Origin: Kibdelosporangium aridum
Lineage (GTDB): Bacteria; Actinomycetota; Actinomycetes; Mycobacteriales; Pseudonocardiaceae
Direction: 5' to 3'
DNA length: 64,000 nucleotides
Assembly: GCF_900176515.1 (NCBI RefSeq)
Contig: NZ_FWXV01000010.1
Coordinates: 186,001 to 250,000, forward strand
The translations under genes were made by a program, and so were the position numbers. This document shows, one piece after another, positions 7,809 to 16,824 of the stretch. The notes beneath the pieces were generated by a model, which was not told where the DNA came from, did no database searches, and saw only the letters and a list, made by a program, of their open reading frames with translations. Position 1 is the first letter of the stretch, and each line of letters begins with the position of its first letter.

Positions 7809-8666
7809 GTGTTGTTCGACTCCGTTGACGAGGTCGCCCAGCGGCTGGCTGGTGCCGGCTACCTGACGTCGACCGCGATCGCGACCACCGTCTTCCTCGC
7901 CGACCGGCTCGGCAAGCCGCTGCTGGTGGAGGGACCGGCCGGGGTCGGCAAGACCGAGCTGGCGCGTGCCGTGGCCACCGCGACCGGCTCGCAGCTGGTG
8001 CGTTTGCAGTGCTACGAGGGCATCGACGAGGCCCGCGCGCTGTACGAGTGGAACCACGCCAAGCAGCTGCTGCGGATCACCGCGGGCCGTGACGAAGGCT
8101 GGCACGAAGCGCGCGCGGACATCTTCACCGAGGAGTTCTTGCTGCCCAGGCCGTTGCTGACGGCCATCCGCAACCCCGAGCCGACGGTGCTGCTGATCGA
8201 CGAGACCGACAAGGCGGACGTCGAGATGGAGGGCCTGCTGCTGGAGGTCCTCGGCGACTTCCAGGTCACGGTGCCGGAGCTGGGCACGATCACCGCGACA
8301 CGCAAGCCGTTCGTGGTGCTGACGTCGAACGCCACCCGCGAGCTTTCCGAGGCGTTGAAGCGCCGTTGCCTGTTCCTGCACATCGACTTTCCCGAGGCCG
8401 ATCGGGAGCTGGAGATCGTGCGGATGCAGGTGCCCGAGGTCTCCGAGGTCCTTGCGGCGTCCCTGGTCCGCGTGATCGGTGCGCTGCGGGCGCTGGAGCT
8501 GCGGAAATCACCGTCGATCGCGGAGACGATCGACTGGTCGCGGACCTTGCTGGCGCTCGGCGCGGACCACCTGGACGAGTCGGTCGTGCACACCACCCTC
8601 GGGGTCGTGTTGAAGTACGAGGCCGACCGCAAGCGCGCGGTCGCCGAACTCAAGGTCTTCGGATGA
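7809..8666 (+). CDS. MoxR-family AAA+ ATPase
   Basis: 285 residues from the GTG at 7809, which follows AGGAGG with good spacing. Walker A is GPAGVGKT at residues 42-49, Walker B is LLIDETDKAD near residue 128, and a sensor Asn follows (VLTSNATREL). This is the AAA+ partner of VWA-domain proteins; together they act as a chaperone or insertase that matures metal enzymes or remodels complexes. Its stop overlaps the VWA start (ATGA), so the two are coupled. No obvious client enzyme (such as a CO dehydrogenase) is encoded nearby. Confidence 0.92.
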   Translation: MLFDSVDEVAQRLAGAGYLTSTAIATTVFLADRLGKPLLVEGPAGVGKTELARAVATATGSQLVRLQCYEGIDEARALYEWNHAKQLLRITAGRDEGWHEARADIFTEEFLLPRPLLTAIRNPEPTVLLIDETDKADVEMEGLLLEVLGDFQVTVPELGTITATRKPFVVLTSNATRELSEALKRRCLFLHIDFPEADRELEIVRMQVPEVSEVLAASLVRVIGALRALELRKSPSIAETIDWSRTLLALGADHLDESVVHTTLGVVLKYEADRKRAVAELKVFG

Positions 8667-10006
8667 GCGTGCCGGAGCGCCTCGTGGGGTTCGTCGAGGC
8701 GCTGCGGGAACACTCGATCCTGGCCGGTCCGGGCGAGACGGTCGACGCCGCGCGCGTGCTGGCCGTGCTCGGGATGGACGACCGGGAACGGGTCCGGGAA
8801 GGCCTGGCGGCTGCTTTGCTGCGCCGGTCCGGTCAGCGAACCGTGTTCGACCAGGTCTTCGACCTGTACTTCCCGGGTTCGGTGGGTGGCCCGGTTGATG
8901 AGCCAGGGGATCTGGAGTCGCTGCGCGAGCAGCTCGTGCAGGTGTTGGCGGCCGGGTCCGCGGCCGAGCAACAAGCGCTCGCGCAAGCGGCGATCGAGGC
9001 GTTCGGCCGCTTCGGCGAGGGCACGCAAGGCGCGGGCGGCTGGTCGGCGTATCAGACCTTGCAGCGACTGCGGCCGGAAACACTGCTGGTCAGGGTCCTG
9101 GCGGCGCTCGGGGCCGAGGACCCCGGGTTCATGGCGGATGTCCGCCGCGACGAGATCCGCAGGCGGATCGGCGAGTTCCGCAGGATGGTCGAGACGGAGG
9201 CACGGCGCCGGACGGCCGAGTTGCGCGGCCGGGAGACCGTCGCCCGAAACGCCGTCGCGCCGCCGTCGGATCGGGTCGATTTCCTCACCGCGGGCCGCGC
9301 GCAACTCGCGGATATGCGTCGCGCGATCTATCCGCTGTCCCGAAAACTTGCCACTCGGCTGGCCGCTCGCAGGCGCCGGGCACGGCGTGGCGAGATCGAT
9401 GTGCGCCGCACGTTGCGGCGCTCGATCGCCTTCGGTGGCGTGCCCATCAAGCCTGCGTACCGGCATCATCGGCCTGGCCGCCCTGAGCTGGTGCTGCTGT
9501 GCGACATGTCCGGGTCGGTGGCCGGGTTCGCGAACTTCACACTTCTTCTCACGCAGGCGCTGCGCGATCAGTTCAGCAAGGTCAGGGCGTTCGCGTTCGT
9601 GGAGACCACCGACGAGGTCACGCACCTGGTCAAGGCGGGCGCCGAGGACCCGGCCGGGCTGGCCACCCGGATCCACCAGGAAGCCAGGCTGACCCGGTGG
9701 GACGGCCACAGCGACTACACGCACTCGTTGCAGGTGTTCGTCGACGAATGGCTCGATGCGGTCGGGCCGCGGACCTCGGTGCTGATCCTGGGCGACGCCC
9801 GCAACAACGGTGGCGATCCGAACCTGCCAGCGCTGCGCCGGATCGCGCAGAATGCCCGCCGCACATACTGGCTGAACCCAGAAGCACAACGATTGTGGTC
9901 GACCGGGGACTCCCTCGCGCACGAGTACGCGAGCGTCGTCGAGATGCACGAATGCCGGACCGTGCACCAGTTGTCCGAGCTGATCACACGATTGCTGCCG
10001 GTCTGA
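8663..10006 (+). CDS. VWA-domain protein, CoxE-like (MoxR partner)
   Basis: 447 residues. The N-terminal half is helical and Arg/Glu-rich. The C-terminal VWA fold has a complete metal-ion-dependent adhesion site: D-x-S-x-S (DMSGSVAG, Asp near residue 281), a Thr-bearing loop (SDYTHSLQVF) and ILGDARNN. It is the expected substrate or partner of the MoxR ATPase encoded just upstream. The kinase gene that follows starts inside its stop codon (TGATG), so the two-component system is in the same transcript. Confidence 0.88.
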   Translation: MSVPERLVGFVEALREHSILAGPGETVDAARVLAVLGMDDRERVREGLAAALLRRSGQRTVFDQVFDLYFPGSVGGPVDEPGDLESLREQLVQVLAAGSAAEQQALAQAAIEAFGRFGEGTQGAGGWSAYQTLQRLRPETLLVRVLAALGAEDPGFMADVRRDEIRRRIGEFRRMVETEARRRTAELRGRETVARNAVAPPSDRVDFLTAGRAQLADMRRAIYPLSRKLATRLAARRRRARRGEIDVRRTLRRSIAFGGVPIKPAYRHHRPGRPELVLLCDMSGSVAGFANFTLLLTQALRDQFSKVRAFAFVETTDEVTHLVKAGAEDPAGLATRIHQEARLTRWDGHSDYTHSLQVFVDEWLDAVGPRTSVLILGDARNNGGDPNLPALRRIAQNARRTYWLNPEAQRLWSTGDSLAHEYASVVEMHECRTVHQLSELITRLLPV

Positions 10007-11073
10007 TGGTCCGGCGTTGGGTCCGGTTGATCGTCGGGCTGATGATCGGCGCGTGGCTGGCCTTGGCCGAGCTGTTGTACGTCGCGATCAGGTGGCCGCG
10101 CGGATGGGCCAGGTCGCTGACCGAGGTGGAACGCCGCAGGTTGGCGCGGTGGCACGACGTCGAAAGCTCCTCTGATTACGACGATCGCGCCGCCGTGAAG
10201 TACCTGGCGCTTCGGTCGCTGGTCGGATTGCTCGGCGGCGGGACGCTGCTCCTGCTTCTCTACGGGGTCGGCGTCGCGGGGATCGCCGTGCGGCAGCTGG
10301 CCGTCGGGGAAATGGAACTGCTGGACTTGGTCGCCGTCGTCCCGCTCGGCCTGATCCTGCTGTTCGTCGGCATCCAGGGGCTCCTCGGCGTGACCGCCCT
10401 GGAGAGGACCTTGGCGCTGCGCTACCTCGGCCCGAGCGAGCAGGAGCTGTTGCGGCGGCGGATCACCGAATTGGCCACCAGCCGGGCCGGGGTGGTCGAA
10501 GCGGTCGACGCCGAGCGCCGCCGGATCGAACGCGACCTGCACGACGGCGTCCAGCAGCGGCTCGTCGCGTTGGCCATGCTGCTGGGCCGGACCCGGCGCC
10601 GCCCGGTGGCCGACCGGGACGACCTGCTGGCCCAGGCGCATGACGAGGCTCAGGAGATCCTGAACGACCTGCGGGACGTGGCGTGGCGCGTCTACCCGAC
10701 CGTCCTGGACAACCTGGGCTTGGAGGAAGTCCTCGCCGGGGTGGCCGAACGCGCCGGAATCCCTGTGAAGCTGAACTTCACCGTCCCGGATCGTTTGCCT
10801 GCTCAGCTGGAAACGGCGGCGTACTTCGTCGCGTCCGAAGCGGTCACCAACGCGGCCAAACACTCCCGGGCCGACCTGGTCACGATCGAGGTGGCCGGCC
10901 GCGAGAACATGGTGGTCGTGCGGATCACTGACAACGGGATCGGCGGCGCCGACACGAGCGGAAGCGGCCTGTCCGGCCTCGCCCGCCGGGTGGCCGCACT
11001 GGACGGCCACCTCACCGTGACCAGCCCGGCAGGCGGCCCGACCGTCGTGACCGCGGAGTTCCCGTGCGGATAG
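10006..11073 (+). CDS. Sensor histidine kinase with short membrane sensor
   Basis: 355 residues. An N-terminal membrane helix (LIVGLMIGAWLALAELLYVAI) is followed by a hydrophobic pair near residues 70-125. The HisKA_3 box is RRRIERDLHDGVQQRL with His179. The HATPase shows EAVTNAAKHS and DNGIGGAD. The start is the ATG sharing one base with the VWA stop. It overlaps its regulator by 10 bases. Its coupling to MoxR/VWA genes is the unusual point. Confidence 0.92.
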   Translation: MVRRWVRLIVGLMIGAWLALAELLYVAIRWPRGWARSLTEVERRRLARWHDVESSSDYDDRAAVKYLALRSLVGLLGGGTLLLLLYGVGVAGIAVRQLAVGEMELLDLVAVVPLGLILLFVGIQGLLGVTALERTLALRYLGPSEQELLRRRITELATSRAGVVEAVDAERRRIERDLHDGVQQRLVALAMLLGRTRRRPVADRDDLLAQAHDEAQEILNDLRDVAWRVYPTVLDNLGLEEVLAGVAERAGIPVKLNFTVPDRLPAQLETAAYFVASEAVTNAAKHSRADLVTIEVAGRENMVVVRITDNGIGGADTSGSGLSGLARRVAALDGHLTVTSPAGGPTVVTAEFPCG

Positions 11074-11708
11074 TGCTGGCCGAGGATTCGACCCTGCTGC
11101 GCGAAGGCCTGGTCCGCCTACTGGCTGAGGAAGGCCACGAGGTCGTCGCCGCGGTCGGCGACGGCGCCGCGCTCGTCGATGCGGTCGCTGCCGAGCAGCC
11201 CGACGTGTGCGTTGTGGACGTGCGCATGCCGCCAACACATACCGACGAGGGCCTGCGGGCGGCGTTGGAAATCCGCGAGCGCTGGCCGGAGATCGGTGTG
11301 CTCGTGCTGTCCCAGTACGTGGAGAAGCGCTACGCCACCCAGTTGATCACTTCCGACGCGGGCGCGGTCGGCTACCTGTTGAAGGACCGGGTCGCCCAAG
11401 TCGGCGAGTTCCTCGACGCCCTCGACCGTGTCGGCGCGGGCAACGCGGCCTTCGACCCGGAGGTCGTCCGGCAGTTGCTGGCGCGCACCACGCACACCGA
11501 TCCGCTGTCCCGTCTGACATCTCGCGAGGTAGACGTCCTCAGACAAATGGCGGAAGGCTATACAAATGACAGAATCGCCAGCTCACTGCACATCTCTCGA
11601 AGCGCTGTCGAAAAGCACGTGAACTCGATCTTCGACAAGCTCGACCTGGCGCGCAGCACCGGCTACAGCCGCCGAGTACTGGCCGTACTGCGGTACCTCG
11701 GTTCCTGA
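11064..11708 (+). CDS. LuxR-family response regulator
   Basis: 214 residues. The receiver has the acidic residues E7-D8, phospho-acceptor Asp52 (VCVVDVRMP) and the conserved Lys in VGYLLKDRV. The loop after the phospho-site (PPTHTDEGL) is typical of an actinobacterial subgroup paired with small kinases. The LuxR helix-turn-helix lies at about residues 150-200 (LTSREVDVLRQMAEG). It starts at a GTG within the end of the kinase gene. Confidence 0.92.
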   Translation: MRIVLAEDSTLLREGLVRLLAEEGHEVVAAVGDGAALVDAVAAEQPDVCVVDVRMPPTHTDEGLRAALEIRERWPEIGVLVLSQYVEKRYATQLITSDAGAVGYLLKDRVAQVGEFLDALDRVGAGNAAFDPEVVRQLLARTTHTDPLSRLTSREVDVLRQMAEGYTNDRIASSLHISRSAVEKHVNSIFDKLDLARSTGYSRRVLAVLRYLGS

Positions 11709-11752
11709 AATCACACGCCAGCCCTGGTGAACCCTCACTACGGTTAAGTCAC

Positions 11753-12313
11753 GTGACGATCTATCTCGCGAGGCACGGGCAGACCGCGTACAACTCCACC
11801 GGGCGGTTCCAGGGGCAGCTGGACGTCCCGCTGGACGAAACCGGGCTCCTGCAGGCCAAGGAACTGGCCGTCAAGGTCGCCGACCTGGGCCTGGTGGCGC
11901 TCTGGTCGAGCCCGCTGGCCAGGGCAAGGCAGACCGCCGAGGCGGTGTCGGCCCACATCGGCCTGCCCATCCAGTTCGACGACCGGCTGCAGGAGACCGA
12001 CACCGGGATCTGGACCGACCGGCTGGTCGAGGACTTCGCCACCCAGGACCCCGACGGCTACCAGGGCTGGATCTCGGGCGCGGCGGACTTCGGCTTCGAG
12101 GGCGGCGAGACGTTCGCGGAGCAGACCGAACGCGTGATGGCCGCCCTCTCCGAGATCGAGCAAGGACCACGCCCGGCTCTCGTGGTGTGCCACGGCATGT
12201 CGATGCGGCTGGCCTTGGCTCGTCGCGCGGCCGACACGTTCTCCACGAGCACGGGCATTCCGAACACTGCTGTGGTCGAGTTTCCTAGCGCGGATCCGGC
12301 AAGCGCCGGCTGA
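11753..12313 (+). CDS. Histidine phosphatase family protein
   Basis: 186 residues of the phosphoglycerate-mutase-like branch. The catalytic RHG is at the N terminus (YLARHGQTAYN), with a later catalytic His in VVCHGMSMRLALA. There is no clear ribosome site before the GTG, but TTAAGT ends 3 bases upstream, so a leaderless transcript is possible. The end overlaps the convergent MFS gene by 29 bases. The substrate cannot be told from sequence. Confidence 0.85.
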   Translation: MTIYLARHGQTAYNSTGRFQGQLDVPLDETGLLQAKELAVKVADLGLVALWSSPLARARQTAEAVSAHIGLPIQFDDRLQETDTGIWTDRLVEDFATQDPDGYQGWISGAADFGFEGGETFAEQTERVMAALSEIEQGPRPALVVCHGMSMRLALARRAADTFSTSTGIPNTAVVEFPSADPASAG

Positions 12314-13712
12314 ACAAACAGACCATCACCGCGACGACCGCTTGGACCGCCATCACTGTGGCGAACGCGTCACGCATCCCGAGCACGTCCGGCTCACTGA
12401 GCCACAGGAACAACGAACCGAGGGTGGCGACGCCGAGCGCGATGCTCACCTGTTGGACCGTGACCAACGATCCGCTTCCGACGCCCGCGCTTTCCGCGGG
12501 GACCCGTGACAGAACCACCCGGAACAAGGTGGTCACCATCAGGCCCTGGCCGAAACCGGTGACCACCATGGCCGGTGCCAGGCTGAGCACGGTCACATCC
12601 GGCCACGCCACGAGAATCGTCGCTATCGCGATGACGACACCGGTCCCCTGGATCGCCGCGCCGACCGTGATCACTCCCCGCCCGAACCGGCTGACCAACC
12701 GGCTTGAGATCAACGACGCGACGAGGAACGACACGGCCATGGGCGCAATGGCGAGGCCAGCGGCAAGTGGCCCGTAGCGCAGGCCATCCTGCAGGGTTAT
12801 CGCCGCGACGAACGTGAACGCGCCGTACGCCAAGAAGAACGGCCCGCTTAGCAACAGACCGCGCTTGATGCTTGGCATCCGCAGAACGGACGGTGGAAGC
12901 AATGCGATCCGTCCGGCGCGTTCGATTCTCCGTTCCACCATGACGAGGGCGGCGAACAGAACCGGACTGGCCGCGAGCAGCAGCCATGTCCACAATGGCC
13001 AGCCGATCGTCCGGCCTTCGGTCAACGGCACCAGCAGCGTGAACAATCCGAGGCCGAGCAGTGCCGTGCCCGCCAGGTCCAAAGTGGCCGGATTGGCCGA
13101 CCTGGTCTCCGGGATGCGCCGGACCAGCACCAGCCCCAACAGTCCAATGGGGACGTTCACGAGGAAGATCGGCCGCCAGCTCATGCCCGCGATGTCTGCG
13201 GCGAGCAGCACGCCACCCAGCAGCTGGCCCAAAATCATGGCCATCCCGGCGTTGGCGCCGTACAACCCGAGCGCCCGGGAGCGGTGCTCGTCGGTCGTGG
13301 TGGCTTGGATGGTGGAAAGGACCTGCGGGAGCATCAACGCGGCCGCGGCGCCCTGCGCGATTCGGGCCGCCACCAGCACGCCCGCGGTCGGCGCGAGGCC
13401 ACAGGCCAATGAAGTGATCGTGAAAGACACCAGGCCGAACTTGAAGAGGCGCTTACGACCGTAGGTGTCCCCGAGGCGCCCGCCGAGGACCAGCAGCACG
13501 CCGTACGCGATGCCGTACCCAGCGACGACAAGCTCCAGCATGGTGGCCGAAGCGTTCAGGGTCCGGTCGATGGTCGGCAGGGCCACGTTGACGATGAAGA
13601 AGTCGAGAATCGGTAAGAACGCGCCCAGCAGGAGCGTGATCAGCCCCGCCGTCGTCAGCCTCGCGGCGTCGACCGGCGCCGTGGTGGTGCGCCGGAGAGT
13701 GGGTGTCGTCAT
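12285..13712 (-). CDS. MFS multidrug efflux transporter (DHA2-like, 14 helices)
   Basis: About 475 residues from ATG 13712. Motif A-like GGRLGDTYGRKRLF and motif C-like LLGGVLLAAD are present, and the hydrophobicity pattern fits 13-14 helices as in EmrB/QacA-type exporters. An in-frame ATG at 13736 would add 8 residues, but the nearer ATG has the more natural start (TTPTLRR). It is divergent from an XRE regulator across a short region with repeated CCTGGTA half sites, so that regulator probably controls it. Confidence 0.88.
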   Translation of the reverse strand: MTTPTLRRTTTAPVDAARLTTAGLITLLLGAFLPILDFFIVNVALPTIDRTLNASATMLELVVAGYGIAYGVLLVLGGRLGDTYGRKRLFKFGLVSFTITSLACGLAPTAGVLVAARIAQGAAAALMLPQVLSTIQATTTDEHRSRALGLYGANAGMAMILGQLLGGVLLAADIAGMSWRPIFLVNVPIGLLGLVLVRRIPETRSANPATLDLAGTALLGLGLFTLLVPLTEGRTIGWPLWTWLLLAASPVLFAALVMVERRIERAGRIALLPPSVLRMPSIKRGLLLSGPFFLAYGAFTFVAAITLQDGLRYGPLAAGLAIAPMAVSFLVASLISSRLVSRFGRGVITVGAAIQGTGVVIAIATILVAWPDVTVLSLAPAMVVTGFGQGLMVTTLFRVVLSRVPAESAGVGSGSLVTVQQVSIALGVATLGSLFLWLSEPDVLGMRDAFATVMAVQAVVAVMVCLFSRRLPDPR

Positions 13713-13738
13713 GAAATCCACTCTTCGCCTGGTCATAG

Positions 13739-13781
13739 CCTGGTACCAGAGTGTGGTTATCCAGGTATGTCCACTACCTGG
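13739..13781. promoter_or_regulatory. Divergent operator region with CCTGGTA/TACCTGG sites
   Basis: A 10-bp palindrome CTGGTACCAG (13740-13749) and an inverted pair CCAGGTA (13761-13767) / TACCTGG (13775-13781), spaced by 7 bases, lie between the MFS exporter and the XRE regulator starts. They are likely binding sites for the divergently encoded regulator. Confidence 0.55.
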
Positions 13782-13813
13782 TAACAGGATCGATTGGCGG
13801 GCATCCTGGTGTC

Positions 13814-14653
13814 GTGACCTCCCCGACCCTGGTCAAGACACCCGATGACGTGCGGCGGCGCGAACTGGCCGCGTTCCTGCGCAGCCGCAGGGAACGCATC
13901 AGTCCGGAAGAGGTGGGCCTGCCGCCGGGTGGCCGACGCCGTACGCCAGGTCTGCGGCGCGAGGAGGTCGCGCAGCTCGCCGGGGTCGGCGTGACCTGGT
14001 ACACGTGGCTCGAGCAAGGTCGCGATATCCGCGCATCCGATCAGGTGCTCGCCGCACTCGCCGACACGCTCCGGCTGGACGCGCACGAACGCTCACACAT
14101 GTTCACGCTCGCCGGATCGACGCGCCCGGTCGAACCGAGCGAATGCCGGGCGCTGACTCCTCAGATGCACGAGATCCTCCAGCAGCTGCACCCCCTTCCA
14201 GCTGGCGTGTTGAACGGGCGAATGGACATCCTCGGCTGCAACCCTGCTTACGAGTGGGTCTTCGGCCTGGAGGACATCCCCTTCGAGGACCGCAACGCGA
14301 TGCTGCTGTTGTTCGTTCGTCCCGGCTGGCGCGACCGGCTGCTCGACCGGGCCGAAACGATGCCCCGGGCGGTGGCGCAGTTCCGCGCGTCGATGGCCGG
14401 GCATGTCGCCGACAAGAACTGGAAATGCCTGGTCCGCGAGCTGCGGGCGAAGTCACCGGACTTCGAGTCGCTGTGGAGCAGGCACGAGGTGCGCTGGATG
14501 GACAACATGACCAAACGGTTCGACCACCCCGAAGCCGGGCTGCTGGAGTTCAACTACACGAACCTGTGGTTCGGGCCGCGCAGCGAGACCAGGCTGTGCA
14601 CGTTCACTCCCTCCACACAGGACACGTGGGACAAGCTGCGCGCCCGGTTCTGA
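13814..14653 (+). CDS. XRE-family regulator with MmyB-like ligand-binding domain
   Basis: 279 residues. The HTH_31-type DNA-binding domain is near residues 15-80 (RRRELAAFLRSRRERI, PGLRREEVAQLAGVGVTWYTWLEQGR). The C-terminal two-thirds match the MmyB-like PAS-related domain (LNGRMDILGCNPAYEWVFG, LEFNYTNLWFG). Start GTG 13814 is chosen because family members begin close to this point. Such genes usually regulate a neighbouring transporter or dehydrogenase; here the divergent MFS exporter is the candidate. Confidence 0.88.
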   Translation: MTSPTLVKTPDDVRRRELAAFLRSRRERISPEEVGLPPGGRRRTPGLRREEVAQLAGVGVTWYTWLEQGRDIRASDQVLAALADTLRLDAHERSHMFTLAGSTRPVEPSECRALTPQMHEILQQLHPLPAGVLNGRMDILGCNPAYEWVFGLEDIPFEDRNAMLLLFVRPGWRDRLLDRAETMPRAVAQFRASMAGHVADKNWKCLVRELRAKSPDFESLWSRHEVRWMDNMTKRFDHPEAGLLEFNYTNLWFGPRSETRLCTFTPSTQDTWDKLRARF

Positions 14654-14712
14654 TCGTTTCGGCACAGCTGGGCTGTTCCCAGGCACGACCGCCAAGGATG
14701 GAGAATGGTCGT

Positions 14713-15606
14713 GTGATCGACCCTCGACGGCTGCGGGTGCTACGAGCGCTGGCAGACCACGGGACAGTAACCGCTGCGGGTGAGGCGCTGCACCTCACGC
14801 CGTCCGCGGTGTCGCAGCAACTGGCCGCGCTCGAATCCGAGACCGGTCAGGAACTCCTGCGCCGACGCGGCCGGCGCGTGTCGCTGACGCCTGTCGGCGA
14901 ATTGCTCGTCGAACACGCCAACGCGGTCGCGGCCGAGTTGGAACGCGCGCAGGCCACGCTCGCGTCGTTCGCCACCGGCACCAGGGGGCGCGTCGAACTG
15001 GCCAGCTTCGCGTCGGCCATCACCCAGGTGGTCGCTCCGACGATCCGCAAGCTCCGCTTCTTCGCCCCGGACATCACCGTGGTCGTCCGGGACGCCGAGG
15101 GCCACGCGAGCGTGCCACTGCTGCTGGACGGCGAGATCGACATCGCGATCACCGAGGACAGCCGCCAGAGCCCGCGCACCGACGACCCCCGGCTGATCCG
15201 GTATCCGCTGTACACCGAACCGTTCGACGTGGTCGTGCCAGAGCGCCACCGCCTGGCCGACCAGAAGACCATCAGCATCCGGGACCTCGGTGACGACGAA
15301 GACTGGATCGCGCCGCTGCCCGGCAACCCGTGTCGCGACATCGTCGAGGTCGCCGGGAACAACCCGCGCATCACGCACACGTCAGACGACTTCCGTGCGA
15401 TCGTCGCGTTGGTCGCGGCAGGCGCGGGCGTCGCTTTGGTGCCACGCAACGCCTTCACCAAGACGCGTGGCGCGGTCCGGATCCCGGTCGGAGACGCGCC
15501 ACCTGAGCGCCGCGTGTTCGTCGCCGTCCGACGTGGCAGCGACGAACACCCGCTGTTCAAGATGGTCTTGGGCGCTCTGATCGACGAGGCCCGCAACGGC
15601 GCCTAA
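14713..15606 (+). CDS. LysR-family transcriptional regulator
   Basis: 297 residues beginning IDPRRLRVLRALADHGTVT, a typical start for this branch. The winged helix-turn-helix includes LTPSAVSQQLAALE, and the substrate-binding fold follows (residues 90-290). GTG 14713 is favoured over ATG 14698, because the purine-rich GGATGGAGAA sits at proper spacing for the former and too close for the latter. It is convergent with kbl; the target is unknown. Confidence 0.88.
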   Translation: MIDPRRLRVLRALADHGTVTAAGEALHLTPSAVSQQLAALESETGQELLRRRGRRVSLTPVGELLVEHANAVAAELERAQATLASFATGTRGRVELASFASAITQVVAPTIRKLRFFAPDITVVVRDAEGHASVPLLLDGEIDIAITEDSRQSPRTDDPRLIRYPLYTEPFDVVVPERHRLADQKTISIRDLGDDEDWIAPLPGNPCRDIVEVAGNNPRITHTSDDFRAIVALVAAGAGVALVPRNAFTKTRGAVRIPVGDAPPERRVFVAVRRGSDEHPLFKMVLGALIDEARNGA

Positions 15607-15639
15607 TGAAGTTTTCCTTCAAAGCCCAGCAGTCTTCGT

Positions 15640-16824
15640 TCAGCTGTCCAATTTGGCCCTTGCGGCGACGAACGCGTCGACTGCGCGGTTGACGTCGTCG
15701 GTCGAGTGCGCGGCCGACATCTGGGTGCGGATTCGGGCCTTGCCGTGCGGGACGACCGGATACGAGAAGCCGATCACGTAGATTCCCTGCTCCAGCAACA
15801 GATCCGCGAGCCTGCCCGCCAGCGCCGCGTCGCCGATCATCACCGGGATGATCGGGTGCTCGCCGGGCAGCAGGTCGAAGCCTTCCTCGGTCATCCGCGT
15901 CCGGAACAGCTTGGTGTTGTCGCGCAACCTGTCCAGCAGCTCACCCGACGAGCTGAGCAACTCCAATGCGGCCAGCGAGGCTGCCGTGATCGACGGCGCG
16001 AGCGAGTTCGAGAACAGGTACGGCCGCGAGCGTTGCCGCAGCATCTCTACGATCTCCGCGCGACCGGACACGTAACCACCGCTCGCGCCACCAAGGGCCT
16101 TGCCGAGCGTGCCGGTCATGACGTCGATCCGCTCGGTCACGCCGAACAGCTCGGGCGTGCCGCGACCGGTCGGCCCAGTGAAGCCGACAGCGTGCGAGTC
16201 GTCGACCATCACCAGGGCGTCGTATTTTTCGGCCAGGTCGCAAATTTGGTCCAGGGGCGCCAGATAGCCGTCCATGGAGAACACGCCGTCGGTCGCGATC
16301 AGCCGGTAGCGGGCGTCGGCGGCGTCCTTGAGCTGGCGCTCCAGGTCGTCCATGTCGCGGTTCTTGTAGCGGTAGCGGCGGGCCTTGCACAGCCGGACGC
16401 CGTCGATGATGGACGCGTGGTTGAGCTCGTCGGAGATCACCGCGTCCTGGTCGGTCAGCAGCGTCTCGAACAGCCCGCCGTTGGCGTCGAAGCAGGAGCT
16501 GTACAGGATCGTGTCGTCGGTGCCGAGGAACTCCGACAGCTTGCCCTCGAGTTGCTTGTGCGGCTGCTGGGTGCCGCAGATGAACCGGACCGAGGCCATT
16601 CCGAAGCCCCACTCGTCCAGCGCGTTCTTCGCCGCCTCGATCAGCGCCGGGTGGTCGGCGAGGCCGAGGTAGTTGTTGGCACAGAAATTGAGCACCTCGT
16701 CACCGGTACCGACCCGCACAGCCGCCCGCTGCGGGGTGCCGATCACCCGCTCGGCCTTGTAAAGGCCTGCCGCGCGGATCTCGTCCAGCCCGGCCCGCAG
16801 GCCCTCGCGCATCGCGCCGTACAT
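15640..16824 (-). CDS. kbl: Glycine C-acetyltransferase (2-amino-3-ketobutyrate CoA ligase)
   Basis: 394 residues, very close to the usual 398. It is a PLP enzyme of the alpha-oxoamine synthase group that splits 2-amino-3-ketobutyrate with CoA into glycine and acetyl-CoA. The PLP lysine lies in GTLGKALGGASGG, with DDSHAVGFTG and FCANNYLGLADHP upstream. ATG 16824 shares one base with the tdh stop and has a GGAG site, so it is preferred to a TTG at 16839. With tdh it forms the two-step threonine-to-glycine pathway. Confidence 0.96.
   Translation of the reverse strand: MYGAMREGLRAGLDEIRAAGLYKAERVIGTPQRAAVRVGTGDEVLNFCANNYLGLADHPALIEAAKNALDEWGFGMASVRFICGTQQPHKQLEGKLSEFLGTDDTILYSSCFDANGGLFETLLTDQDAVISDELNHASIIDGVRLCKARRYRYKNRDMDDLERQLKDAADARYRLIATDGVFSMDGYLAPLDQICDLAEKYDALVMVDDSHAVGFTGPTGRGTPELFGVTERIDVMTGTLGKALGGASGGYVSGRAEIVEMLRQRSRPYLFSNSLAPSITAASLAALELLSSSGELLDRLRDNTKLFRTRMTEEGFDLLPGEHPIIPVMIGDAALAGRLADLLLEQGIYVIGFSYPVVPHGKARIRTQMSAAHSTDDVNRAVDAFVAARAKLDS

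Noticed and set aside
8012..9967. 651-codon minus-strand frame opposite moxR and the VWA gene
   Set aside because: It is a shadow ORF: both plus-strand proteins have intact catalytic motifs and coupled starts.
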